A stretch of DNA of 64,000 nt from contig NW_003314267.1 in assembly GCF_000143415.4 (NCBI RefSeq), positions 1,185,309 through 1,249,308 of the forward strand, written 5' to 3'. The notes beneath the pieces were generated by a model. That model searched no databases. It was not told the DNA's origin and saw only the letters and a program-made list of their open reading frames with translations. Made by a program: the position numbers and the translations under genes. The stretch is from Selaginella moellendorffii (taxonomy: Eukaryota; Streptophyta; Lycopodiopsida; Selaginellales; Selaginellaceae). This document shows, piece after piece, positions 12,741 through 24,076 of this stretch. Position 1 is the first letter of the stretch. The number at the start of each line of letters is the position of its first letter.

Positions 12741-14135
12741 GCTTGAGAGCAGCGGCACACCCTGAAAGCTCCTGACTTTCCTCGGGGCTCCAAGTTCTCA
12801 GCTCCTCGTCGTCTCCGCTGCAAGCGCTTCCTGGTGATAGCGAAGGATCGTCGTCGGGTTTCAGGAAAACTCCAGCGCAAGATGGCAAAGTTGGCAGGGC
12901 TCGATATAAACATCCCGAGCACTTTGAACTCGTGCGATTGCACAGCATCGGTGCACTTGCCCATTTCCAACAATATCCTTTTGTCCATCTTGATACTAAA
13001 TCCTTTCTTTGATTGCCAGCGAGCACACCGGTAGACCGAATGAAAGCAAGCCCAGAAAGTCCACCCGGCATCCCTTTCGATGCTGCTGCTTCTTAGAGCA
13101 TTATTTTCCTGGTCCCAGTCAACTTCAGAGCCGACCACTCGAGAACCCGGCATAAGGTGCAGTGATCGAGGAGCTTGCCTGGCTCGGAAGAAGAAGACGC
13201 AACATCGAAGTATAACTCGACCAGGCAGAGATTGGACCTGGAACTCCTGCCATTCCCAGTGCCTGGTATACTTATCCAGCTCGAGAAGAAGCTCGTGCTG
13301 GCCTGCTGGAAACCGACTCGAGAATACCGTGTCCAACGTGATATAGTCCACTGTTGTTCTCGTAGTCTTTCATGAACTGCGTCACCTCTCCATAGTGGCG
13401 CAAGAGGCCGATCTCTCGGGACAATTGGCCACCGCCTCCTCAGTCGAATTCTTGAGTCATCCATCCGTTGTAGCTTTCGCATATCTCTTCACAAGATAAC
13501 AAGCTGACAGTTAACCTGTGGTGGCTGCGACACTGTCTCTCTTGCGGAGAGCATGAACGTCGAAGCGCCATAGCCAAATATACATAATAAGCAGTACACC
13601 TGGATCAGTGAGGTGGCGCTACTGCCACTTAGGATCATGTCATAGAGAGCATATATACTTTACGAGTTCTGCCTCCTCGTCCCAGTTCGACGCGTGAGCC
13701 CTCGTCTTGAGTGAAAAGGATTTCGCATTCGTTCTTCTCTTTGAGCTACTCGCTCTTCAAAACCTTCCCGTGTTGCCTGTTTTGCAGTGAGGAGAAGCCA
13801 AGAAGGCTAGCGTTAGCTTGACCGAATATTGCTTCCTTTCTTCCTCTTGGATGTATCCGGGACAACGTCGATCTTCCTCTTTCGTTGAAACGAAAGGTTG
13901 GTATGCGTGCATTCCAAACTCAGAAAATGCCAGTGCCATGGTGCTTCTCTTCAATAACTCTCTTGTATGGAGAGCAAATTCTTACAGTGTCGTGGGCTGT
14001 GCTCAAACGCTTTGCGTGAGATATTGAGCTTGCCAAGTGAGCAGGTGGATTCCAAAGGACGACATCCTTCGATCCCCAAAGCCTTCCTCTGGCTATGTCA
14101 GAAAACATGATCAAAGGCAAGCTTTTTTTTTTCAC
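12548..14135 (-). pseudogene. Unknown locus, member 2 of a tandem pair
   Basis: A 267-codon minus-strand frame (13351-12548) opens at a GTG, not an ATG, so it is probably an internal exon. Its first 90 residues are paralogous to the 9209-10057 frame (ELLLELDKYTRHW, LMPGSRVVG, DWDQENNAL). Further minus-strand frames at 13757-13954 and 13920-14135 match the upstream frames of member 1 (KRVIEEKHHGTGIF). The downstream half runs into the degenerate 285-aa-family sequence and ends in poly-Leu. The lost homology, lack of ATG and fusion suggest a decayed copy. Confidence 0.4.
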
Positions 14136-14716
14136 TCACATTGCAGCTTTCCGTCTTATGGTGAATTTGTTTGTTTCTTTGAACTCACGAGTGTTCGAAG
14201 TTACCTGTGATTCGGATCTTGGATGATCGCCTGGAAGAGACTCTGCGCATTTGCCAGATCCCACTTGACAGGGCATCTTTGTAGAGCTTCGGGCTCCAGC
14301 TCCATTGAGCCATGATCTGCAGCAGGTATTGGCACATTTCTCAAATGGAGATTGGTCATTGCTTCAGACGGCCTAGACGTAGTGATCATGCACCACATTA
14401 ATTCTTGACGTCACAATCCAAGCTCAATTCATCTAGCAATGTCGCTACCACAAGCACCTAGAAGATTATTGCAAATGACAGTCCCTCCCAAGCATGGAGG
14501 AACACACTACTTGTGTACTTCTTTACCTCAAGGCGAGAAATTTTATAGCTTCTAGCTTGTTGCATGGCGTGTGTTCGATACTGCTCTTGACCAAAAACGC
14601 GCTCAACATCTTATAAATCTCTGTATCATGAATCATCGATCATCTCTCTCCACCGAAACTGATCCGGTAGAGCAAGTCCATCAGCATATAACTGGCGGCG
14701 GCTACTCCTCATGTGT
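14136..14716. other. Intergenic, no recognisable feature
   Basis: Short ORFs only; I see no conserved coding, RNA gene or named repeat. Confidence 0.5.
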
Positions 14717-15574
14717 CTAAACATCCCTCTCTTCCTCAAAATCAATGGGCTCACACCTCCTCGCCACGATCTCCTGCGCTGCTCCCTCCTGCGCCTTGTA
14801 ATCCCGCAGCAGCTGCTCAATGTGCGCCACCTCAAACCTGAAGAGATTCACGCAGCAATCCGGTTCCCAAACCGTGTAATCTTTAATCTCGATCTCGCGA
14901 TGGTACTCCTTTGCACCCTCGATCCACTCCACTAGCTGGTGATACACGTCGGGCTCGTAGCAGCTGTTCGCCGAGAAATCCATTTCCCCTGGCCTCTCTT
15001 GCAACAGCTTGCTGCACAGCAAGCCGTCCTCGAGCTCCTCGAGCTCCTCGAGCTCCTCAACCATCCGGGCTTCAAACCGCAGCATCACTTCCCTCGTCCT
15101 ATCAATGTCGCTTGCACATCTGAACAAATCCTGCTCCGCCCAGCATGCCATTCGCTCCTTAAACTCTCTAGCACCTGGAGTGGATTTGGAAAACACATTG
15201 GACGGTGTCAACCCTTGTTTCCACGGTGATCTCCGGATGAGCTTCGCCAGCGAATTGCTAAACTTGGGCATTTGCATCTGCCGCTTGACGTCCCGCTTGA
15301 CTTTAGCGCGTACTGCTTTCACGAGATCTCGGTGCGTTTTCTCATCCAAGCTATCCACGCGAGAGCGGAGGTCGGCGTAAGTGATACCAGAATAGGGGCC
15401 CTCTATAATACTAAGGAGGGGAAAGGGATCATAACAGTCATCGATCACCTCGACTCTGGCGATGAACATGTCGACATCTGCGGCCTTGCAGGCTTGATCC
15501 CACACACGACACAATCGAAGGTCTAGCCTCCGCACAACAGTGTTCACAACGCTCAGATAAGCATTCCGTCCCAT
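14717..15574 (-). CDS. 285-aa protein of unknown family (intact copy)
   Basis: A single uninterrupted minus-strand frame of 285 residues starts at ATG 15574 (MGRNAYLSVV). It is charged and probably largely helical. An acidic repeat, VEELEELEELE, is encoded by four CTCGAG-type hexamers near 15030-15065. The second half holds the conserved EMDFSANSCYEPDVY motif. No signal peptide, membrane segment or known catalytic motif is visible. Two more copies exist in the window: 1-421 (partial, apparently open) and 12282-12740 (broken). Preservation of the frame in two diverged copies suggests selection, but I cannot assign a function. It lies head to head with the transmembrane-family gene starting at 16958, about 1.4 kb away. 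Confidence 0.6.
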   Translation of the reverse strand: MGRNAYLSVVNTVVRRLDLRLCRVWDQACKAADVDMFIARVEVIDDCYDPFPLLSIIEGPYSGITYADLRSRVDSLDEKTHRDLVKAVRAKVKRDVKRQMQMPKFSNSLAKLIRRSPWKQGLTPSNVFSKSTPGAREFKERMACWAEQDLFRCASDIDRTREVMLRFEARMVEELEELEELEDGLLCSKLLQERPGEMDFSANSCYEPDVYHQLVEWIEGAKEYHREIEIKDYTVWEPDCCVNLFRFEVAHIEQLLRDYKAQEGAAQEIVARRCEPIDFEEERDV

Positions 15575-18500
15575 CAGAACCTACCCTAGCCCTAATTGTC
15601 TAATTGAATTTTGAGCTTTTGCGTGAGAGAAAAATTCAAATCCTTTTGCTGCCTTGGGAAACGCAATTTGAACAAACACACCTTGGGCTCATTGCTGCTG
15701 CTCGCAAGCCGAGCGAGCAATCCTAAACTTGCATACATATGACAGCTATTTTCTATGCTTTCTTTTCCCTCTCTTCACTGCCCTTTATCGGCCAAAACAT
15801 CAAACCCATTTTTCCTGAAATCACTGAACGCGATCCATGTAGGAGTACATTTACTCTATCTATTTATTTATCTGTTGATAGTCTCTCACTTGAAGCGTGA
15901 GACTGATGGATGCATAATGCAAGGGTTTGTGAGCTTTGCTAATGATGCTCGCTACTCCATGCTTCATACAATCTTCAAGCTCTTCAGAAGTTGTAGACTT
16001 TACCTTGTTCTTGGTCTTCCTAGCTCTTCTTGGTTTCAGTGCTCTTGGCCTCTCTTTGTTCTATAACTTCTCTTGGCAATAATCTTGGCTTGATCTTGGC
16101 AAATTATTGGCTTGAAAGTTGAGTTTCCGTTGTCCACTTGTTTCTTCTTGCTCGGGTTTATGGCTTGATTGTAGTAGTGATCTTGGCTGATGAACCCTTG
16201 ACCTTGTCAGTTGCAGATGCGAAGAGTACATTCCATCGTAAGTAAGACAAAGCTAGGCGAAGCCTTCACTGAAGAGATCGGTACTCGATTTATACCAACT
16301 CGCAATCAAGAAGAGAGGTTGCTATCGTGATCATAAAGCCATGGAATCTTCATAGATGAGCGGGCGATACCCCCTTGCGTGACACTTCCCCATCACAACT
16401 AATAAGGCAGAGCTGGATAAGGTTCTGGGGCTCCTTCCGGAACATTGTTTGACTAAAAGTTGCAACTACACACCCTCCATCGTGCAAAGGAATTTGAGAG
16501 GGATGCTGCCAGTTAATTTGTTCTAGTTTTTCCACCAGCCACACCACATTGAAGCTTCTATAGTCAAATATTTCATGTTTCTCTTTATTGCAGGCTCTCT
16601 GGAGTTATTCACTGTGTACCATAATCGCAACATAATGGATTTCCAACGCTACCTCACCAGCCACTTTAGAAATGTAGAAGTGAATCTAACTTGTCTACAA
16701 CTGCACGATGTCTTTTAAAGGGTAAGGTACGTTTGGAGGATGCCCAGCTGAAATGGTTTCATACCCTCGCTCACTTGTTTTACAGACCCAAAAAGCAGTA
16801 CAAAACGCGGGTTTCTGGTTGAAAGAAGGCAGCTGATGATCCTCAGATTCGCGAGCTGCTTGAAGCAAATCTCTTTACATATATTCCTTCGATAATATTC
16901 CACGATCTTCTAAATCGATACTTTACATAGTAACCCTTCCCTATTATATTAGCGGCGATGGAAGCTCTAGCATTGGCGTTCTCCTGGTTGCGACGCCCTC
17001 CAGCACAGGCAAGCACACAGGCAACAGGATTGAAGGTCCTCCTCCTTGAGGTGTGTACAACTCGCTCATTTCTGTCATTTTTTCTTGTTCCTTGACATTT
17101 TTCGCATGCGGGCAGACTCCTGCCGCAACAGCGGACAAGAAAGCGGAGGATTTCCCAGCGCAGCTCGAGGCAGTGATCATCAGCAGCAGTGACCCAGCAT
17201 CAAGTGTTCCCGAGTATGATGCACCTGTACTCGAAGAGGATGACGAGCATGACTTGCAAGAAACTCCAGATGTAGCTAATCTTCTCTTGCAGCCGGTTAC
17301 TCCAATCGAGCTGGAGGATTCGTCCTCGCCAGCACCACCCTCGCAGCTCGAGGCAGTTCTCGCCAGCAGTCACGCGGCAGCGTCAAGTGTTCCCGAGTAT
17401 GATCCACCACCGTTACCTGTACACAACCATGATTCGCAAGAGGTAACTCGAGAGCTTAGATGGTTTGCCTGGAACCGCACCAACCTTCTCTTGCAGCTAG
17501 AGGTGGTCATGGTTGGCATTGTGGATTCAGTTTGGTATACTTCTCTTGGTGGCAAGACACTTGCAGACGACACCGACGACAACGATGACAACCTGAGCTG
17601 GGAGGATATCCAGAGCTTCTTTCAGACCTGGACATTCCCGTCGGTGCAGCTACCGTCCAGAGCCGAATTGCATCTGGAGGTGGAGGAACTTAAGAAGCTA
17701 GTTGGAAAGTGGACTTGGAAGCTACTGACCACTCTTCAGTCGATAAAAGAAGAAATGTGGAATAGGCTTTTGAACGCGGCTTGGAGGACGTCCCAGGAAT
17801 TATGGAAAGAACTAAAAAACTTCCTGGGGTGGCATCGATTCCCAGTTATCAGTTCCCGATGGATGCTTCTGGAGGCAGCGCCAGGTCCTCCTATCTTCGT
17901 CTCCAACGAGAATGGACCTTCTCTGTTCCGCTGGGTGGATCGCTGCACAGCTCCACTGTGCACACAACAAGATGGAGAAGAACAAGCTTCAGTCTTTTGG
18001 CAGAGGTTGAGAGGCGATGGCACCAGCAGCGTGAGAAAGCACAGGAGGCCTCCAGACAAGAATAGTGAAGGACAAGAACTTGTGGCAGCAATGGCCGAGG
18101 AGTCATCCTACAAGGTATGTCTCTGTTGACAGGAATTAGATATGTATTCGTAATAAGATCTACACTGAACAGGTGCTAAAGCCTCATGCAGCAGCAGGAT
18201 CTCGAAAGTTGTTGAGGCAAGCTGATGTTTCATCGACACCAGCTTCAGTCTTTTGGCAGAGCTTGCGAGGTGATGGTGTGGGAATGCACAGGAGGCTTCC
18301 ATACAAGAATAGTGAAGAACTTGCAGCAGCAATGGCCGACAAGTCATCCTAAAAGGTATGCCTCTGCTGACAGGAAGCAGATATATTCGTACTATATGCT
18401 GGATGTACATTGAACAGGTACTAAAGTCCCATGCAGCCACAGGATTTCCATCTCAGAAGTTACTGGCTGGCGGCACTGGTGACACTAAGAAGGTTAGCAG

Positions 18501-19555
18501 CAATGCTTCACCACCACCAGCATCGCCACCACCTTTTATGTGGCGGTGGTTCCCTCGAAGCTTGGGCGAGGATGGTGGGAAGGCCAAGAGGATCAACACC
18601 GAAACGTTTCAAGAAGCTGAAGAGACTTCAATATCGAGCTCTCAGAGTTTAGTGTATGACGTCGGGGTGAGCAGCGGCAGTGCCAGTGATTTCATTGAGT
18701 TATTTGAAGGAGAAGGCATTAGCAGCAGTGATGCCTTCCTGAAGTCACTGTTGGAAGGCGAAGGTGGCAGCAGCAGCAGCAATGCGTATCTTCAGCTGGC
18801 TTCCTCCAATGATCTCAACTTGCAAGCGACGGCTGTGGCGGCAACCCTGCTGCTTCTTCCAATCCTTGCCGGGCTGCTGGTTGCGCTGCTCTTCCTCTTC
18901 TTTCTCTACTTCCTCTAGGTGATCAGGAGGAGGTGGGGAGGAGGAAGAGAGGGCTCCTGCCTCACTGAGTTCCAGCTTTCGATGCAAATGCATCAGGATG
19001 TGCAGTGGATGGGATCAAGTTGTCGCAGGCATGGCTAGGTACTTGGATCAAAACTTGAAGGTGACGATCCCCATCGGGAGTGATAAAACTTCGGTGGCAG
19101 GTTTTCATCGGCTGGAGAGAAGGTGGCTCTAGCGTCATCAAGGCAAGAAGTGAGCAGAGATATCTTACAAAACAGAGGTTGCTGGTGGTTCCGGAGCTTT
19201 GTCTGGTCATACACAGCTTTCTATACCGATTGATGGTGTAAGTGCAAGCTAGGAAGAAAGATCATATACTGAGTGTTTGTAGAATTTAAACATTGCTGAT
19301 TCAGAAAAACAGTTATTTGTTTTCTTCGAGGCTTGGTGGGAAGCAAAAAAAGTTGCAAGACTAGAAGTAACACTTGGACGGCAAGATGAGTTACTACCCT
19401 GTGTGAGATGTAAATGGAAGAAAGCACAGTTACATTGCTTGTGAAAGGATTCGTGCAAAGCCTTCTCTCGTGCGTCTCTTCCCGTCTCCAGTCTTTGCTC
19501 ACTTGGTTATGGCCTGAAAGACGAACGAAAGGAAGAAGAGCTCTTAACTGGTGAG
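15154..19555 (+). repeat. Segmental duplication block, copy 2
   Basis: Direct duplicate of 1-4545. The 3' part (about 16350-19555) is also present inverted at 58520-61650, and its last 370 bp once more inverted at 27611-28030. Intergenic 15575-16957 holds no gene I can support. Confidence 0.9.
16958..18918 (+). pseudogene. 614-aa transmembrane family, copy 2 (premature stop)
   Basis: Exons by splice sites and comparison with the intact copy: 16958-17050, 17116-18114 (333 codons, open throughout), 18173-18355, 18418-18918, all phase 0, with introns of 65, 58 and 62 nt. Exon 3 ends in TCC TAA AAG where the intact copy has TCC TAC AAG, giving a stop at 18350 just before the last exon. The last exon also stops early (CTC TAG), removing the basic tail after the hydrophobic segment. 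The product would be about 423 aa and lack the membrane segment unless exon 3 is skipped, which is frame-neutral at 183 nt. The 11-nt deletion shared with copy 1 is compensated here by a further 1-nt deletion. Confidence 0.65.
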
Positions 19556-19559
19556 CGAG

Positions 19560-19990
19560 TTTTGTCAGCTTTACTTGACGCTAGATGGAGCTGCGGCCTC
19601 CTGGCAAGAGAGAACACGCAAACACTGGCCTTCATCGCACACATTTTGCCATCGTTCACCATCCTCACTGTATCTATGTGATCAACATGAAGTTCTAGAA
19701 GAGGATCCATCGTACGTGAAGTAACTCAGGCAGTCAAAAGCTCCAATTTTAAATGTTAGTCGGACGACCAGGAATGGAACCCTACCATCAACGGCCACCA
19801 ATTAAACATAAAAAGCACTGCCAAAGGAGCTTCTCCATTTACGATCTAGATGACAACATTTTTTCACCAAGCAGCACTCTGTTTCATATGAAACATGTAC
19901 AGCACGTGGCCCTCGATGTTGTATGGAGTTAGTCAGTGGTAGACGTGCTCGGCTAGCCGAGGCATTGGGATGAGCTCTTTTGCAGATTGC
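19560..19990 (+). repeat. Duplicated 3' end of the P450 gene plus flank
   Basis: This stretch matches 28600-28995 in the same orientation. At 19934-19977 the minus strand encodes PRLAEHVYH-stop, the last residues of the cytochrome P450 encoded at 28959-31073, followed by its 3' flank. It separates the duplicated block from the gypsy element here, whereas copy 1 lacks it. Part of it (to about 19690) also recurs inverted at 58370-58520. Confidence 0.8.
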
Positions 19991-20179
19991 CTTATACTTG
20001 AAGAAACAATTACTCAAAATTTGTCAAGTATTAGCACAAACATAATCAGCTTAAGTAAAGAAAAAGATTGACAACACTTCAATCCATGAATCTACTATTT
20101 AACTTAGCAACTTTGACAAAGATGTCCCATACATACCAATCAAGATAAGAAACAACAAAATTCCTCAAACAATCATCAA

Positions 20180-23100
20180 TGGGAGTGCAAGTGTCAACAT
20201 TATTAAATGTTTAGTATACAAAGTGATGGGACTTAGACCAATTTAACTAGCATCCTTTAAAGTCAAAATGGCTAATGATAAAAGTGTACAACCATTTGGA
20301 ACCATTCACAACATTTTAATCAAGATTAACAATCAAGAGTTCAAAATGATTTTCATCATACTCAAGATAGATAAAAAACATTGTTCCTATAAAGTACTGG
20401 CAGAAGAACACAATTGCCTTTGGAAAGCATCAAAAAGTCCCTTGAATCTCCACAAGTACAACAGAGAAAATTTTAAAGAAATTCTGACCAACTATTATTT
20501 AACATTACGATTGGAATGAAGGCATTAACAACTATAAAGAAGCACAAATCATAAAAGCAGACTTAGAATTAAAGTCCCTTGTTAAAGTTGATCTCAATTG
20601 AGTTATTCCAAAACTTAATTCAATTCGCTTAACGAAACTTGAAACTCAATAAACTGAACTCAAGGAAAACTCCTAACTTGAGAAAATTCAACATTTAAGA
20701 TTATATCAACAGAGATCAAGAAATAGTATGACTGACCAGGAATTAAACCTGACCAACTAATTTAGCAATAAATCAACTTTAAGGAAGAACTAACTTTTCG
20801 ACAAGAAGGCTTTTAACTCAAACCAATTCTCAATCTTGAAGGACCAACTGAAGAAATCAGCTTAGGAACCAAAGATGAACCATTATCACTAGAGATTTAG
20901 ATCAGATCTTTAGAGGTAGAGCAATTAACATTCTAGACAAGTATAAAGATGTTTTTGCTTGGTCTTACACAAATTTAAGAGGAATCCCTTTTAAGATCTA
21001 TATATATCAAATTGAATTTCTTTTTTAGACTGTACCATGGAAACAATTAACATACCAAATGAACCTCAACATGCAATTGAAAGTCAAAGAAGCACTCGAC
21101 AAACTTGAGCAAGTCGGTTTCATCTACTTAATCCAAAATCTAGAATGGTTATCATCACTAGTCATTGTTTTTAAGAAGAATAATAAACTCATGATTTATC
21201 TCAACTACAAAAAGCTCAATGACACCATACGGAAAAAAACTATAACGCATCTGATCATGGGATGAGATTTGGATATACTGTTACCGTAGATCATTAGAAC
21301 CTTGGGGGATAAATAAGGATAAAATAACCACTAAAGGCTCCCTCATCAAACAATTGCCCATTTTTCAGTTGGTTTAAGGGGAGAGAGATAGATGTGGTAT
21401 TAGAGCAAATGGCATGAGTTTGATTCCTATTGATTAGTGGCTATTTAAAAATATAATATACCCTTGAGCAAAGTATATTCCTACCCCTAAATTTGAATCC
21501 ACAGATGAAGGTATCCACCATGGGACTGCGGTACAGGTGGATGACTAGTTATCTCACATAGAATAGCTAATCTTCACAATAGAATGATTTTGGGACTACG
21601 GTACGGGTGGATGACTAGTTGCCTAATGGAATGATTAGTAGATTTAATGGAGGTGTTGGTTGCCCTTGGTTCAGTAAGGGTTATTAGTTAATAGTCAATG
21701 AGGACATTGACATCTCTAAAAGGGGGGTGAGTATAGTGCAAGTGATCATAGGATGAGACTTGAATATACTGTTACCGTGGGTCCTTGGAGCCTTAAGGTA
21801 AATGGGTATAAAATAGCCACTAAAGGCTCTCTCATCAAGCAATTGCCCCTTTTTCCAGTTGGCTTAAGGAGAGAGAGATAGGGTGCACTACAAAAATATA
21901 TTCTCAATTTCCTTCTCTAGTAAGATTCTAGATATAGTCGTGAGATACAAAATGTCCTCATTCCTTAACGGCTTCTAAGGATACAACTAAATTGACATTG
22001 CACCTAAAAATTAGTACAAAATAGCTTTCATCACTCCATAAGGCACTTATATATATCTATGTATGTTATTTGATCTTTCTAACACACTATTTACTTTCTA
22101 GAGAGTTATCATTGACACTTTTAGAGAATACCTTACCGAATTCATGTGAGTTTACATGGACAACTTTAATGTTTTCAACAGTAAAGAACACCATCTTTAC
22201 TATCTCGAGAAATGCTTTATCAGATATCAAGAAAACAACATTGCCTTGAATCTTGAGAAATGCAATTTCTTCCCCGAAGTCTGGAGTTCCACTTGGACAT
22301 ATCATTTGCAAAGAAAGTGTCTTTATTAACAAAAACAGACTCTCATTATCACTAATATACAACATCCAATAAACATTGCTGAACTTTGAACTTTCTTTGG
22401 CAAAATAGGATACTATCGACAATTTATCAAAAACTATACAAAGATCACCAAACCACTCATCGAGCTTTTACAGAAGAATCAAGTCTACAAATGGACTCAG
22501 AAATGTTAAAAACTTTTCAACACACTTAAGAATTCACTAACAAGAGCTTCAATACTTGTTCAATGAAACTGGAGTAATATTCAAATTAAAACTATGCAAT
22601 CAGAGTGATTCTTTCATGATAATAAGAAGACTACAAAATCGACCAATCTACTACACCAGTCAAAGACTCAATTCAGCTTAGATGAACTACACCACCACAA
22701 AAAAAGAAGCTCTTGGAATGGTCTATGCACTCTAGAAGTTTTGACATTACCTTCTCAGATCATGATCAACCATAAAACACTTTTATACTTTTTTAACAAA
22801 ACCATCCTTAATAATAAAATTGCCCGATAGTTCTTACTCCTTCAAGAATATAATTTCAAGATCATCTATAAGCCTAGCAAATAACACAAATAAGCTGACC
22901 ACCTTAGCTATATTACGACAAGTGAACAACCAAAGTATAACATGAATAACTTCCCTGACTCCAACATCTTGCAAATCCATACTTCATCAATCTAGACACA
23001 TGACATCTACCACTACCTGACAACAATAAAAATACCAAACTAATACATTACTTCCAACCAACATAAGCAATTTATTTTAATGATAAAACTATATTCAATC

Positions 23101-24076
23101 ATGGGAGGAAGACCGTACAAGAAAAGATGAGATAATGTATTATGAAGATGTGTATAGCATGAAGAAAGTCAAGATTTACTTGAAGAAGCTCATTATAAAT
23201 AAGCAAAAAGACACTTTGCAAAAGAAATCACAACTTAAAAGATTTTATAAGCTAAACTTTGGTGGCCAACACTCTAGAATAATTCAGCAAAATTTTGTTA
23301 AGAATATGATATTTATTAAAGAACCAAGCATGTGCCAAAATCAAGGACTTCATCCAACAACTTCTCTCAAACCACTTCAACAATTTTGTAGAATCATTTA
23401 CAACAAGTTCCAAGTGAAATAAATACATCCTCATAACTATTAATTACATGACAAAGTAGGTTGAAGCTCAATTAATAAAGGTTGTAACAGAGAAAAACAC
23501 AGTAAAGTTCATCTATGAAAATATTATCACAAAGAACAGTTTACCTCGAGAACTTGTTATAAATCGAGAAACACACTTCATTAATAAGACTATCAACATT
23601 TTGATTCAAGAATTCACAATCAAACATAAGGTTTTAACACCATACTATCCTCAAGGAAATGGTCAAGCCTACAAACAAAACCCTCAAAAATATACTCAAG
23701 AGGATCATAAAGATGAATCGAAAAGACTGGGACAATTATATTTACAATGCCTTTATCGAACTACTTACAAGGTTTTAATAAATTTGACATCATTCAAACT
23801 CGCCTACAGCTTGACACCACTTAAGTACATTGTTCCTTCATTGCGAATGGCAATACACTACAAAATCAATCAAGAAGAATTACTCAACAATGATAGAAAA
23901 GTTTGACAAAAAACAACTACAAGCAATTTGGACACTTAAAGCCATTCAAGCTATAAGAAAAGCCAATTATGATAGAAAAGGACAACTTAAGAAATTGATG
24001 AATTCAAGGTTAGAGATCAAGTTCTATAGTTTCAAAGAAATATAGAGAAAATCAGTTTAAAGATACAATCAAGATG
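20180..24076 (+). mobile_element. Decayed Ty3/gypsy retrotransposon, copy B
   Basis: Colinear with copy A: protease-like region (20270-20450), reverse transcriptase (20880-21230 and 21900-22300), RNase H (22680-22900), integrase zinc-binding region (23135-23400) and integrase core (23450-23720, TPYYPQGNGQAYKQN). It is broken by many stops. A 640-bp LTR element is inserted in the reverse transcriptase segment. At 24076 it abuts an inverted copy. Strongly AT-rich. Confidence 0.8.
21246..21887 (+). mobile_element. Nested TRIM-like LTR element
   Basis: Two similar direct repeats of about 150 bp (21246-21394 and 21737-21887) flank about 340 bp of non-coding DNA. Directly after the first lies TGGTATTAGAGC (21395-21406), one base from the plant initiator-tRNA-Met primer-binding site TGGTATCAGAGC. 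Directly before the second is a purine tract (AAAAGGGGGGTGA, 21718-21730). The right repeat begins TG and ends CA. Flanking CTATA/CTACA may be a decayed 5-bp target duplication. It splits the RT region of copy B and is absent from copy A, so it inserted after the two diverged. Size and lack of coding fit a terminal-repeat retrotransposon in miniature. Confidence 0.75.

Noticed and set aside
18760-18785. Short CAG/AGC runs in the membrane-family last exon as a microsatellite of note
   Set aside because: Only four to five units, coding for a Ser run, and present in all three copies; ordinary codon repetition.
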